Shown one piece after another: positions 1 to 13,418 of a stretch of 64,000 nucleotides of DNA. The DNA is taken from assembly GCF_029889845.1 (NCBI RefSeq), contig NZ_JARANV010000004.1, forward strand, positions 154,016-218,015, written 5' to 3'. Under the pieces are notes generated by a model. The model ran no database searches. It was not told the origin of the DNA and saw only the letters and a program-made list of their open reading frames with translations. A program made the translations under genes and the position numbers. Each line of letters opens with the position of its first letter. Position 1 is the stretch's first letter. This DNA is from Halomonas sp. 25-S5 (GTDB lineage: Bacteria; Pseudomonadota; Gammaproteobacteria; Pseudomonadales; Halomonadaceae).

Positions 1-404
1 TCCCCCTCGTAGGCGAGCGCCTGCACCGGCGCCGAGCGCACCGTCTTGGGGCTCATGCTCATCACCTGCTTGAAGATCGGCAGTTTGCTCCAGGCGTCGC
101 GGAACCCCTTGGGCGGCTCGGGCTCTTTGAGGAAAGCGAGCAGCTCGCCCACCTCGCGCAGCGCGGCGACCGAGTCCTGGCCCATGCCCATGGCCACCCG
201 CCTGGGCGTGCCGAAGAGGTTGCCGAGCAGCGGCATGGTGTGGCCCTTGACGTTCTCGAACAGCAGCGCCGGGCCCCCGGCGCGCAGGGTGCGATCGCAG
301 ATCTCGGTGATCTCGAGGTAGGGGTCGACCTCGGCGGTGATGCGCTTGAGCTCGCCCTGGGCCTCGAGCATCGCGATGAACTCGCGCAGGTCCTTGTACT
401 TCAT
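1..404 (-). CDS. ubiD: UbiD, 3-octaprenyl-4-hydroxybenzoate carboxy-lyase (partial, N-terminal part only)
   Basis: Only the first 134 or so codons are present; the gene runs off the left edge. UbiD is a prenylated-FMN-dependent decarboxylase that removes the carboxyl group of polyprenyl-4-hydroxybenzoate in ubiquinone synthesis. The protein starts [20 protein letters not shown] and continues with the family-typical stretch [20 protein letters not shown] and the segment [12 protein letters not shown]. The ATG at 404 is the natural start because the family begins with this helix. It follows rho on the same strand, as in pseudomonads, but a dispersed repeat lies between them, so co-transcription is uncertain. 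Confidence 0.93.
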   Translation of the reverse strand, partial: MKYKDLREFIAMLEAQGELKRITAEVDPYLEITEICDRTLRAGGPALLFENVKGHTMPLLGNLFGTPRRVAMGMGQDSVAALREVGELLAFLKEPEPPKGFRDAWSKLPIFKQVMSMSPKTVRSAPVQALAYEG

Positions 405-484
405 TCGGATTTCCCGGTTCCAGAATGACGAAAGGGGCAGCATAGCATGCCCCTTGAATACGTCTGCTGTGTTGCCATGGCAAG

Positions 485-605
485 CGGCGGCGGGGACAGG
501 CCGGAGAGGGGGTCCTATGCCAGGGATGGCATCGGTAGCGCCCAGGGAGGGGTTTACAGCGCCCCCTCGACGGTCCGGCGCTCCGGGGCCTGTCGCCGGG
601 TCAGC
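485..605 (-). repeat. ERIC-like intergenic repeat, copy A (short form)
   Basis: Imperfect palindrome with outer arms GGGGACAGGCC and GGCCTGTCGCC, a second stem pairing GAGGGGG with CCCCCTC, and a tip of ATGCCAGGGATGGCAT. It is the reverse orientation of copies B, C, E and F. The same sequence recurs in five other intergenic gaps of this window. It lies between rho and ubiD. Confidence 0.85.
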
Positions 606-633
606 CGCGCAGTGGCATTCCCGGCAGCCGTGG

Positions 634-1893
634 TCAGCGGCGTTTCATCGCTTCGAAGAACTCGAGGTTGGTCTTGGTATCCTTCAGGCGGTCGATCAGG
701 AACTCGGTGGCCGCGGTGTCCTCCATGGGGTTGAGCAGCTTGCGCAGGATCCACATGCGCTGCATCTCGTCCTCGGAGGCGATCAGGTCCTCGCGGCGGG
801 TACCGGAGCGGCGAATGTTCATCGCCGGATAGACGCGCTTCTCGGCCAGCTTACGGTCCAGATGCGCCTCCATGTTGCCGGTGCCCTTGAACTCCTCGAA
901 GATCACCTCGTCCATCTTCGAGCCGGTGTCGACCAGCGCCGTGGCGATGATGGTCAGGCTGCCGCCCTCCTCGATGTTGCGCGCCGCGCCGAAGAAGCGC
1001 TTGGGCTTCTCCAGGGCGTGGGCGTCGACGCCGCCGGTGAGCACCTTGCCGGAGCTCGGCACCACGGTGTTGTACGCCCGCGCCAGGCGGGTGATGGAAT
1101 CGAGCAGGATCACCACGTCCTTCTTGTGCTCCACCAGGCGCTTGGCCTTCTCGATAACCATCTCGGCGACCTGAACGTGGCGCGCCGGCGGCTCATCGAA
1201 GGTCGAGGCCACCACCTCACCGCGCACCGTGCGCGACATCTCGGTCACTTCCTCCGGGCGCTCGTCGATCAGCAGCACGATCAGGTGACAATCGGGATCG
1301 TTGCGGGTGATCGAAGTGGCGATATTCTGCAGCATCAGCGTCTTGCCCGCCTTGGGCGGGGAGACCAGCAGGCCGCGCTGGCCCTTGCCGATGGGCGCGG
1401 TGAGATCGATGATCCGTGCCGTGAGGTCCTCGGTGGAGCCGTTGCCGATCTCCATGCGCAGCCGCTCCTGGGGGAACAGCGGCGTGAGGTTCTCAAACAG
1501 GATCTTGTGCTTGGCGTTCTCCGGCTTGTCGAAGTTGATCTCGCTGACCTTGAGCAGCGCGAAGTAGCGCTCGCCTTCCTTGGGCGGCCGGATCTTTCCG
1601 GAGATGGAGTCGCCCTTGCGCAGGTTGAAGCGGCGGATCTGCGAGGGCGAGACATAGATGTCGTCGGGCCCCGCCAGGTAGGAGCTGTCGGCGCTGCGCA
1701 GGAAGCCGAAGCCATCCTGCAGGATCTCCAGCACGCCATCGCCGAAGATCGGCTCACCGCTCTTGGCATGCTTCTTGAGGATGGCGAAGATGATGTCCTG
1801 CTTGCGGGAACGCGCCAGGTTGTCGATGCCCATCTCGCGGGCGATCTCCAGAAGCTCCGGCACTGGCTTTTGCTTGAGTTCAGTAAGATTCAT
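634..1893 (-). CDS. rho: Transcription termination factor Rho
   Basis: Hexameric RNA-dependent ATPase that ends transcription of untranslated RNA. The 419-residue length matches the family. Visible in order: the N-terminal helical and OB domain with the RNA-binding DGFGFLRS motif near residues 60-67, a Walker A segment SPPKAGKT near 180, the Walker B region [16 protein letters not shown], and the C-terminal RNA-translocating part ending in [13 protein letters not shown] at 1893 gives the canonical MNLTELK start. A sigma70-like promoter lies about 340 nt upstream, giving a long leader of the kind used for Rho autoregulation in enterobacteria. No trxA gene stands between rho and ppx, unlike in pseudomonads. 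Confidence 0.98.
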   Translation of the reverse strand: MNLTELKQKPVPELLEIAREMGIDNLARSRKQDIIFAILKKHAKSGEPIFGDGVLEILQDGFGFLRSADSSYLAGPDDIYVSPSQIRRFNLRKGDSISGKIRPPKEGERYFALLKVSEINFDKPENAKHKILFENLTPLFPQERLRMEIGNGSTEDLTARIIDLTAPIGKGQRGLLVSPPKAGKTLMLQNIATSITRNDPDCHLIVLLIDERPEEVTEMSRTVRGEVVASTFDEPPARHVQVAEMVIEKAKRLVEHKKDVVILLDSITRLARAYNTVVPSSGKVLTGGVDAHALEKPKRFFGAARNIEEGGSLTIIATALVDTGSKMDEVIFEEFKGTGNMEAHLDRKLAEKRVYPAMNIRRSGTRREDLIASEDEMQRMWILRKLLNPMEDTAATEFLIDRLKDTKTNLEFFEAMKRR

Positions 1894-2231
1894 CGGTGTG
1901 TTCAGAATTCGCTCGTGGAAGCCGGGCGGCAGTGCGCCGTGAGGGAAAGACAGGAGGCGAGACGATGACGCCCTGTGGATGCGTTCAGAGCCCGGACAGG
2001 CTACCTCTCGTCATGCTGCATCGTATGGCCAAGGGCGGGCGACCGCACTCTGGGGTTGCCGGGCCGATATCGGAAGCGAGGAAGCAGGTTCGTTTTCGCC
2101 TGACCTGCGGGTCCGGGCCAGGCGGCCGGGATCGCGGGCTGAAGCAGTGGGCTGTCTGACGACTTGGAAACTGACCGTGACGGGATCGCCGTGAAACGGT
2201 CGGGAAGCATTCGGAACAGGCGAACGACCCG

Positions 2232-2260
2232 ATACTAGTCAAGGCGGCGGGCGAACGCAA
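2232..2260 (-). promoter_or_regulatory. Probable sigma70 promoter of rho
   Basis: Read on the minus strand: -35 TTGCGT (2260-2255), a 17-nt spacer, -10 TAGTAT (2237-2232). Transcription would start near 2225, leaving a leader of about 330 nt before the rho ATG. The leader contains a hairpin built on GACCGT and ACGGTC at about 2171-2200. The rest of the 443-bp rho/ppx gap shows no gene. Confidence 0.6.
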
Positions 2261-2336
2261 GCCCTGGGACACGCGACAATTGACACGACCGGGAGCGCCG
2301 CGCACCCTTGCCCCAGACCGATCCGAAGGAACTGCC

Positions 2337-3881
2337 ATGACCTCGCCACAGGACCCGGCGCCCTCCGCTGCCGACCCGCTTCCGGCTGCCGTGGCCGGCG
2401 ACCCCACCCGGCTCGCCGCCATCGACCTCGGCTCCAACAGCTTCCACCTGCTGGTGGCCAACTATCAGGACGACCGCCTGCAGGTGGTGGCCCGCCTCGG
2501 CGAGAAGGTCCAGCTGGCCGCCGGTCTCGACGAGGACGGACGGCTCGGCGAGGCGGCCATGCAGCGTGCTCTCGACTGCCTGTCACGCTTCGCCCCCTTC
2601 CTCGAGGACATCACCCCGGGCCACCTGCGGGTGGTGGGCACCAACGCGCTGCGCGATGCCACCAACAACCAGGCGCTGATCGAGCGTGCCGAGGCCCTGC
2701 TCGGCCACCGCATCGAGATCATCGCCGGCCGCGAGGAGGCCCGCCTGATCTACCTGGGCGCGGCCCACGCCCTGGCCGAGGACGGCCGCCGGCTGATCGT
2801 CGACATCGGCGGCGGCTCCACGGAGTTCATCATCGGCGAGCGCTTCGAGCCCCTGGCGCTGGAGAGCCTGCGCATGGGCTGCGTGACCTTCGCCCGCCGC
2901 TTCTTCGAGGGGGGCGAGATCAGCGAGAAGCGCATGCGCAAAGCGGAGCTTGCCGCCCTATCGGAGCTGGCCAACATCCAGCGCCCCTACCAGCGCCTGG
3001 GCTGGGTCGACCCGGTGGGGTCCAGCGGCACCATCAAGGCGGCGGCCGCGGTGATCGCGGCCGCCGGGGATGCCCCCGAGGGCGTGATCACCCGCACCGG
3101 CCTGGCCGCCCTGCGCAAGCGCCTGATCAAGTGCCGCAAGCTCGACAAGGTGGCCATGGAAGGGCTCAAGGCCGACCGCTCACGGGTCTTTCCGGCCGGT
3201 GTGGCAATCCTCGGTGCGGTCTTCGAGGCCTTCGAGCTGGAGCAGATGCGCTATGCCGACGGCGCCCTGCGCGAGGGGGTGCTCTACGACATGGTGGGGC
3301 GCAACAGTCCCGAGGACTCGCGCCTCAAGACCCTGGACAACCTGGCCCGCAACTACCAGGTGGATGGCCGGCAGGCCGACAACGTGGCGGTCACCGCCGG
3401 CGCCCTGCTCGACCAGGTTCGCGAGGCCTGGGGGCTGGACGACGACCAGGCACGCTTCCTCGACTGGGGCGGCCGACTGCACGAGATCGGCCTGGCCATC
3501 TCCCACAGCCAGTTCCATCGCCACGGCGCCTACCTGCTCGAGTACTCCGACCTGGCCGGCTTCTCGCGCCCGGAACAGCGACTGCTGGCCTTCCTGGTGC
3601 GCGCCCACCGCCGCAAGTTCCCAGTCAAGGAGTGGCAGGCCCTGCCCGAGTCGGAACGCCGCCCCCACGCCCGGCTGGCCCGACTGCTGCGCCTGGCGGT
3701 GATCCTCAACCACTCCCGTCCCGAGCACCCCCCCGCCGTGCCACAGCTCGAGGCCGAGGGCGAGACGCTGACGCTGACTCTCGCTGGCGAGGAGCCCCCG
3801 GCACTCCTGCTCAACGACTTGGAGCAGGAAGCGGCCTACCAGCAGAGTGCGGACTACCCCCTGGTGCTGCGTCGCGACTAA
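2337..3881 (+). CDS. ppx: Exopolyphosphatase / Ppx-GppA phosphatase
   Basis: Releases terminal phosphate from inorganic polyphosphate; GppA relatives hydrolyse pppGpp. The 514-residue product has the ASKHA-fold phosphate loops AIDLGSNSFHLLV near residue 29 and VDIGGGSTEFIIG near 160, followed by the C-terminal HD-like domain with GGRLHEIGLAISHSQFHRHG. This length and the C-terminal domain match Ppx better than short GppA forms. ATG at 2337 is preceded by AAGGA at 6 nt spacing. A TTG 57 nt upstream is in frame but lacks a ribosome site. It is divergent from rho and its 3' end overlaps tilS by 71 bp. Confidence 0.93.
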   Translation: MTSPQDPAPSAADPLPAAVAGDPTRLAAIDLGSNSFHLLVANYQDDRLQVVARLGEKVQLAAGLDEDGRLGEAAMQRALDCLSRFAPFLEDITPGHLRVVGTNALRDATNNQALIERAEALLGHRIEIIAGREEARLIYLGAAHALAEDGRRLIVDIGGGSTEFIIGERFEPLALESLRMGCVTFARRFFEGGEISEKRMRKAELAALSELANIQRPYQRLGWVDPVGSSGTIKAAAAVIAAAGDAPEGVITRTGLAALRKRLIKCRKLDKVAMEGLKADRSRVFPAGVAILGAVFEAFELEQMRYADGALREGVLYDMVGRNSPEDSRLKTLDNLARNYQVDGRQADNVAVTAGALLDQVREAWGLDDDQARFLDWGGRLHEIGLAISHSQFHRHGAYLLEYSDLAGFSRPEQRLLAFLVRAHRRKFPVKEWQALPESERRPHARLARLLRLAVILNHSRPEHPPAVPQLEAEGETLTLTLAGEEPPALLLNDLEQEAAYQQSADYPLVLRRD

Positions 3882-5139
3882 CCCAGCCATCGGCCAGGGC
3901 CTGCCACCGCGCCTGAGGGTCCAGCACCGCCACCGACGCACCTCCTTCCCGGACCACCAGCAGCCGCCCTCGCTCCCAGGGCGGCACGCCGAGCTCCTGC
4001 AACAGCCGCTTGAGGTCGCGCCGGCCACGGCCGGGCAGCCGCAGCCGTTCGCCCCCCTGCCGCGGCCCCACTTTCAGGCGGACCGGCGCCCCATCGAAAC
4101 GGCCCAGCGAGACCTGCACCTCCCCCAGCGGGGTGACCAGCGGCGCGTGGCCATCCCACTCGGCCTGCCAGTCGGCCGGCAGCGGCTCAGGGGGCGCCAG
4201 CAGATGGAGCTGCCCTCGCCAGACCCTGGCCTCCGCGCCGTGCCAGGCCACCCGCACCTCGCCGTCCACGCGCGCCTCGAGCTGGTCGAGCAGCGATTCA
4301 AGGCGCCGGGCGGGCGGGGTCGAGAGACCCAGGCGTTGGCAGGCGTAGCGAATCAACAGCCGTTGGCGCGGGGCGGAGAGCGCCTTGAGCCCCGCCGCCG
4401 GCAGGCGGGCCGCATCGCCGCCCAGGCGCTCGAGGTCCAGTCCGGCGAGCTCATCGAGCAGGGCGTCGGCCTCGCCGGCAAGCGCCGCGCTGCGCGAGAG
4501 CGCCTCGCCGGCATGGGGCCAGCGGGACGCCAGCAGCGGCAGCACGGCGTGGCGCAGGAAGTTGCGGTCCAGGGTCTCGTCGTCGTTGGAAGGATCCTCC
4601 ACCCAGGCCAGGCCCCGGCGCTGCCCCTCGGCCTCGAGGGTCGACCGCGCGATACCCAGCAGCGGCCGCTCGAACCGCCGGCCCCGCCAGTCGCGGCCCG
4701 CCGTCATCCCGGCCAGGCCGCGCACCCCGCTGCCGCGCAGGGCGGCCAGCAGGAAGGTCTCGGCCTGGTCATCCCGGTGCTGAGCCAGCCACAGGGTCTC
4801 CCCCGGCGCCACTCGCCCGGCGAAGGCGGCATAGCGCGCCGCCCGGGCCGCCCCTTCGTGTCCCTGTCCGGCCCCCAGGTCGACGCTCACCCGCTCGACG
4901 ACCAGCGGCACGCCGAGTCGTGAACAGAGCCGTCGGCAGTGACGCTCGAAGCCGTCGGCCGCGGCCTGCAGGCCATGGTGGACATGCAGGGCTCGCAGGG
5001 GGCGGGGGTAATGGTGAGCGGCCGCGGCCGCGAGGGTCAGCAGCAGCAAGGAATCCAGGCCACCGGAGAGGGCCACCCAGACGCAACGCCCCGGCGGAGT
5101 CCGTGCCAGGGCGCTGTCGATCAATGACTGCAGGGACAT
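3811..5139 (-). CDS. tilS: tRNA(Ile)-lysidine synthase
   Basis: Modifies C34 of the CAU anticodon of minor tRNA-Ile to lysidine so that it reads AUA. It is essential in most bacteria. The PP-loop ATPase motif SGGLDS is at residues 25-30, followed by the N-type pyrophosphatase domain (HVHHGLQ, AQHRDDQAETFLL, NDDETLDRNFLRH) and the C-terminal TilS domain with GRRDLKRLLQELGVPPW. Length is 442 residues versus about 430 in E. coli. It is convergent with ppx: the last 71 bp of each gene overlap. Its position downstream of accA is conserved in gammaproteobacteria, but an inverted-repeat element separates them here. Confidence 0.96.
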   Translation of the reverse strand: MSLQSLIDSALARTPPGRCVWVALSGGLDSLLLLTLAAAAAHHYPRPLRALHVHHGLQAAADGFERHCRRLCSRLGVPLVVERVSVDLGAGQGHEGAARAARYAAFAGRVAPGETLWLAQHRDDQAETFLLAALRGSGVRGLAGMTAGRDWRGRRFERPLLGIARSTLEAEGQRRGLAWVEDPSNDDETLDRNFLRHAVLPLLASRWPHAGEALSRSAALAGEADALLDELAGLDLERLGGDAARLPAAGLKALSAPRQRLLIRYACQRLGLSTPPARRLESLLDQLEARVDGEVRVAWHGAEARVWRGQLHLLAPPEPLPADWQAEWDGHAPLVTPLGEVQVSLGRFDGAPVRLKVGPRQGGERLRLPGRGRRDLKRLLQELGVPPWERGRLLVVREGGASVAVLDPQARWQALADGWVSRDAAPGGSPHSAGRPLPAPSR

Positions 5140-5154
5140 GGTGCGCCCACGCCC

Positions 5155-5237
5155 ATGGGGTCAGACCCGGCGGCGGCGATGGGTCGAGAAAGGAGCACGG
5201 AGACCGACAGGGTCGCTCGGCCGGGGTCTGACCCCAT
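5155..5237. repeat. 83-bp inverted-repeat (REP/MITE-like) element
   Basis: The left arm at 5155-5170 (ATGGGGTCAGACCCGG) and the right arm at 5221-5237 (CCGGGGTCTGACCCCAT) are reverse complements apart from one extra C/G, with about 50 bp between them. Each arm also contains the self-complementary core GGGTCAGACCC. It fills most of the accA/tilS gap. No transposase is adjacent. Confidence 0.7.
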
Positions 5238-5259
5238 GAACGTCGCCGAGGCCATCTTG

Positions 5260-6213
<954 letters not shown>

Positions 6214-6337
6214 TGGCCGGATGCCTTGTCGTGTTTCACCGCCCTGACCGTCAAGGCCAGGTGCGGCGCGAAAAATGAAGTGGTTGGCATTATCGCACCC
6301 TCAACGTGGCACGCAAGGCGAGTCCCGTTCGCCGCAG

Positions 6338-6497
6338 GGCTATCGCAGATGGCAGCACCGCTCGAGGCTGTTCCGGCAACAGGCCCCGGAGCGCCGGACC
6401 GTCGAGGGGGCGCTGTGAACCCCTCCCTGGGCGCTACCTCGGCCATCCATGGTCCTCGGACCTCCACTTCAGCCTATCTCCGGTGCCCCTCGCCGGC
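6338..6497 (+). repeat. ERIC-like intergenic repeat, copy B (short form)
   Basis: Begins with GGCTATCGCAG and contains the shared core CAGGCCCCGGAGCGCCGGAC, the arm GAGGGGGCGCTG, and the segment ACCCCTCCCTGGGCGCTACC. It has the same orientation as copy C; the two flank dnaE as direct repeats. No gene is seen in the rest of this 325-bp gap. Confidence 0.85.
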
Positions 6498-6538
6498 ATT
6501 ATGCGGACCACAGCACGCTACTATCGCCCATCGCCGGT

Positions 6539-10042
<3,504 letters not shown>

Positions 10043-10089
10043 ATAAGGGCTCGGGGCTTGGCGGTAAATAATCAGTACAGGAAGCGCGA

Positions 10090-10230
10090 GGCTATCCCGG
10101 CAATATCGCTCGGGGCTGATCCGGCGACAGGCCTGCGGGGAGGCGCTGTTAATACCTCCTTGTACGCTACCGATTCCTTCCCTGGAATCGGACCTCCCCT
10201 TCGGCCTATCACCGGCGCCCCTCGCTATCA
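10090..10230 (+). repeat. ERIC-like intergenic repeat, copy C (short, most diverged)
   Basis: Begins GCTATCCCGG and contains CCGGCGACAGGCCTGCGGGG, GAGGCGCTGTTAATACCTCC and the closing TCGGCCTATCACCGGCGCCC. Compared with the other copies, the segment after the first stem has lost bases and the tip is ATTCCTTCCCTGGAAT, still palindromic. It occupies most of the dnaE/rnhB gap. Confidence 0.8.
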
Positions 10231-10246
10231 GGGGCGACTGGCAGAC

Positions 10247-10885
10247 CTAGAACAGCGCGAGCTGGCGCTTGACGGGACCGAAGGAGCGACGGTGCTCCGG
10301 CAGCGGCCCCAGGCGTTCCAGGGCGGCCAGGTGCTCGCGGGTCGGGTAGCCCTTGTGGCGGGCGAAGCCGTAGTCGGGATGCCGGGCATCGAGGGCCAGC
10401 ATGCCTGCGTCGCGCTCGACCTTGGCCAGTATCGAGGCGGCGGCGATGGCCGGATGACGGGCATCGCCCTTGACCACTGCCTGACCGGAGACATGATGCC
10501 CGGGCAGCCGGTTGCCGTCCACCAGCAGGTACTCGGCCGCCGGCGCCAGGGCGTCGATGGCGCGACGCATGGCGAGGTGCGTGGCATGGTAGATATTGAG
10601 CGCGTCCACCTCGGCGGCCGACGCCTCGGCCACGGCGCAGGCCAGTGCCCGTGCGCGGATCTCGAGGGCCAGGGCCTCGCGACGCCGCGCGGTGAGCGCC
10701 TTGGAGTCGGCGAGGCCCGCGATGGGCCGTGCCGGGTCGAGGATCACCGCGGCGGCGACCACCGGGCCGACCAGCGGGCCGCGGCCCACCTCGTCGACCC
10801 CGGCCAGGTGCTCGCCCGCATAGTCGATCACCAGCGGCGGCAGCTCGCGGCCTCCTTTCCCTCTCGCAGGCGCCTTGGCCGTCAT
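10247..10885 (-). CDS. rnhB: Ribonuclease HII
   Basis: Endonuclease that removes ribonucleotides and RNA from RNA-DNA hybrids. The protein has 212 residues. The catalytic D-E pair is in [20 protein letters not shown] (D31, E32), with later conserved parts [21 protein letters not shown] and [12 protein letters not shown]. The ATG at 10885 overlaps the lpxB stop as ATGA, which shows translational coupling and fixes the start. A longer upstream reading frame exists but is the shadow of lpxB. Confidence 0.96.
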   Translation of the reverse strand: MTAKAPARGKGGRELPPLVIDYAGEHLAGVDEVGRGPLVGPVVAAAVILDPARPIAGLADSKALTARRREALALEIRARALACAVAEASAAEVDALNIYHATHLAMRRAIDALAPAAEYLLVDGNRLPGHHVSGQAVVKGDARHPAIAAASILAKVERDAGMLALDARHPDYGFARHKGYPTREHLAALERLGPLPEHRRSFGPVKRQLALF

Positions 10886-12078
10886 GGCGCCACCTCGTCG
10901 GCCAGTTCCGGGGCCACGCTGGCCGGCAGCGGACGGCCCGCGACCAGCGCCTCGATGGCCTCGGCCGCCCGCCGGCTGGCATCGCGCTGCAGGCCAGCAT
11001 GCATGGCGGCGAAGCGGGCCTCCAGGGCCGCCCGCCCCGCGGGATCGTCGAGCATCTCGCCCAGGCGCTCGGCGATCGCCTCGGGGGTGGCCGCGTCCTG
11101 GATCAGCTCCGGCACCAGGGCCTCGCGGGCGATCAGGTTGGGCAGCGAGATCCACTCGGTCTTCACCAGTCGCTTGGCCAGCCAGTGGGTCATGGGCGCC
11201 ATCCGGTAGGCGACCAGCATCGCGCGGTGGCAGAGCATCGCCTCCAGGGCCGCGGTGCCCGAGGCGAGCAGCACCGCATCGCTTGCCAGCATGGCTTCCC
11301 GGGCCTGGCCGTCGACCAGGGTCAGGCGCGCCGTCAGGGCGGGATGCTCGGCCATCAGCGCCTCCAGCTCGCCGCGGCGTTCGGGTGTCGCCGCCGGGAC
11401 CACCACCCGCAGCCCGGGGCGCGATGCGCAGAGCCGCTCGGCGGCAGCGAGGAAGGTCTCGCCCAGGAAACGGATCTCGCTGGCCCGGGAGCCGGGCAGC
11501 ACCGCCAGTACCTGCTCGGCATCGGCCAGGCCCAGGTCGGCACGCGCGGCCACGCGGTCGTTGTCGAGGGGCAGCTCGTCGGCCAGCGGGTGGCCGACGA
11601 AGGCCACCGGTACCCGGTGGCGCGCATAGAAGGCGGCCTCGAAGGGCAGGAAGGTGAGCATGGCATCGACCGAGCGGGCGATGCCCTTGACCCGCCCCTG
11701 GCGCCAAGCCCAGACGGAGGGGCTGACGTAGTGGGCGGTGGTCAGGCCCGCCTCGCGCAGCTGTCGCTCCAGCCCGAGGTTGAAGTCCGGGGCATCGATG
11801 CCGATAACGATATCGGGCTGCCAGGCCAGGGCATCGCGCCTGAGTTCGCGACGCACCCGGACCAGGCCGGGCAGGTGCCGGATCACCTCGACCAGGCCCA
11901 TCACCGACAGGGTCTCCAGGGGGAAGCGGCTGTCGATGCCCTCGGCGATCATGCGCGGGCCGCCGATGCCGCGGAACTCGACCCCGGGATGGCGCGCCTT
12001 CAGCGCACGCATCAGGCTGGCCCCCAGGATGTCGCCCGAGAGCTCGCCCGCGACCAGGTAGACGCGCCGGACCGTCAT
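10882..12078 (-). CDS. lpxB: Lipid-A-disaccharide synthase
   Basis: GT19 glycosyltransferase that condenses UDP-2,3-diacylglucosamine with lipid X to give the lipid A disaccharide at the inner membrane. Length is 398 residues. Seen: N-terminal [20 protein letters not shown], the segment [35 protein letters not shown], and [20 protein letters not shown], all typical of the family. It follows lpxA by 27 nt and overlaps rnhB by 4 nt, so lpxD to rnhB reads as one transcription unit. Confidence 0.97.
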   Translation of the reverse strand: MTVRRVYLVAGELSGDILGASLMRALKARHPGVEFRGIGGPRMIAEGIDSRFPLETLSVMGLVEVIRHLPGLVRVRRELRRDALAWQPDIVIGIDAPDFNLGLERQLREAGLTTAHYVSPSVWAWRQGRVKGIARSVDAMLTFLPFEAAFYARHRVPVAFVGHPLADELPLDNDRVAARADLGLADAEQVLAVLPGSRASEIRFLGETFLAAAERLCASRPGLRVVVPAATPERRGELEALMAEHPALTARLTLVDGQAREAMLASDAVLLASGTAALEAMLCHRAMLVAYRMAPMTHWLAKRLVKTEWISLPNLIAREALVPELIQDAATPEAIAERLGEMLDDPAGRAALEARFAAMHAGLQRDASRRAAEAIEALVAGRPLPASVAPELADEVAP

Positions 12079-12105
12079 GATGCCACCCTCATCAACGCGC
12101 CATGC

Positions 12106-12873
12106 TCAGCGGATGATGCCGCGAGTCGAGACCTCGATGGAGGCGGCGAAAACCTCGGTCTCGGGCAGCGCGAAGCGCTCCCGGACCTGGCTCAGGGCCT
12201 GCTCGGTCGTCAGTCCCTGTCGGTAGACCAGCTTGTAGGCCTCACCCAGCGCACGGATAGCTTCCTTGGTGAAGCCGCGGCGCTTGAGTCCTATCAGGTT
12301 GAGTCCGTGGACCTGGGCCGGGTTGCCGTTGATCATCACGTAGGCCGGGGTGTCCTTGGTGATGATCGAGCCGCCGCCAGCCATGGCATGCTCGCCGAAG
12401 TGGCAGAACTGGTGGATGGCCGAGAGCCCCCCGAGGATAACGGAGTCGCCCAGGGTCACATGGCCGGCGAGCGTCACCTGGTTGGCCAGGATGCAGTCGT
12501 CGCCGATCACGCAGTCGTGGCCGACGTGCACATAGGCCATGAAGAGGTTGCGCGAGCCGATGGTGGTCTCGCCGCGATCCTGGGCGGTGCCGCGGTGCAG
12601 GGTGGCCCCCTCGCGGATGATGTTGTCGTCGCCCATGACCAGGCGGGTCGGCTCCCCCGCGTACTTCTTGTCCTGGCAGTCCTCGCCCACCGAGGCGAAC
12701 TGGAAGATGCGGGTGCGCGCGCCCAGCACGGTGGGCCCCTTGAGCACGACATGGGGGCCGATGCGACTGCCGGGCCCGATCTCGACATCGGGCCCGATCA
12801 CCGTAAAGGGCCCGACCTCGACATCGTCGGCCAGGCGCGCCGCGGGATCGATCAGGGCGGTGGGGTGTATCAA
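12106..12873 (-). CDS. lpxA: Acyl-[ACP]-UDP-N-acetylglucosamine O-acyltransferase
   Basis: First lipid A enzyme: transfers 3-hydroxyacyl from ACP to the 3-OH of UDP-GlcNAc. The 255-residue product is a left-handed beta-helix protein with hexapeptide repeats ([20 protein letters not shown] onwards) and the catalytic-His region [17 protein letters not shown]. It starts [14 protein letters not shown]. The ATG overlaps the fabZ stop by 4 nt. Confidence 0.97.
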   Translation of the reverse strand: MIHPTALIDPAARLADDVEVGPFTVIGPDVEIGPGSRIGPHVVLKGPTVLGARTRIFQFASVGEDCQDKKYAGEPTRLVMGDDNIIREGATLHRGTAQDRGETTIGSRNLFMAYVHVGHDCVIGDDCILANQVTLAGHVTLGDSVILGGLSAIHQFCHFGEHAMAGGGSIITKDTPAYVMINGNPAQVHGLNLIGLKRRGFTKEAIRALGEAYKLVYRQGLTTEQALSQVRERFALPETEVFAASIEVSTRGIIR

Positions 12874-13313
12874 GCGACCTTCCTCTCGGCGCAGGTGATG
12901 TCGGCCTCGCAGACCAGCTCGCCGTCCACTGTGGCGCGGCAGGCGAATTTCCAGATGCCGCGCTTGGTACGCTCGACCCGGGCTTCCAGCACCAGCTGGT
13001 CACCGGGCATCACCGGGCGCTTGAAGCGCACGTTGTCGCTGGCCACCAGGTAGTAGACGTAGCCGTCGGCGGGCAGCTTGTTGACGGTCTTGAAGCCGAG
13101 GATGCCGCAGGCCTGGGCCAGCGCCTCGACCACCAGCACGCCGGGCATGATCGGATGATGCGGGAAGTGGCCGTTGAAGAAGGGCTCATTGATGCTGACA
13201 TTCTTGTAGGCAACGATGGCTTCGCCCAGGGTGATCTCCGTCACCCGGTCCACCAGCAGGAAGGGGTAGCGGTGGGGCAGATACTCACGAATCTCGTTGA
13301 TGTCCATTACCAT
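12870..13313 (-). CDS. fabZ: 3-hydroxyacyl-[ACP] dehydratase FabZ
   Basis: Dehydrates beta-hydroxyacyl-ACP in fatty acid elongation and competes with LpxA/LpxD for hydroxyacyl-ACP, which explains its place inside the lpx cluster. The 147-residue hot-dog fold protein carries [13 protein letters not shown] and the active-site segment [20 protein letters not shown] with the catalytic His and Glu. Start at 13313 is chosen because AGAGGT sits 7 nt upstream; a second ATG two codons later is possible. Confidence 0.97.
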   Translation of the reverse strand: MVMDINEIREYLPHRYPFLLVDRVTEITLGEAIVAYKNVSINEPFFNGHFPHHPIMPGVLVVEALAQACGILGFKTVNKLPADGYVYYLVASDNVRFKRPVMPGDQLVLEARVERTKRGIWKFACRATVDGELVCEADITCAERKVA

Positions 13314-13418
13314 CGTAGCGACCTCTGAAAGACAGGATGCCCTTCCCGTGGAGGGGCATGGCCGGCAGCAAGGGCCGGCGGAAACAGGCGGTGGATTATA
13401 CCGCCCTGTGACGCGGCC

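Noticed and set aside
2001..2210. Possible trxA or small gene in the rho/ppx gap
   Set aside because: The 69-codon frame has no thioredoxin CGPC motif and no homology; the gap looks like leader and promoter.
10729..13053. 774-codon plus-strand frame across rnhB, lpxB and lpxA
   Set aside because: It spans several verified genes on the other strand and shows only low-complexity composition.
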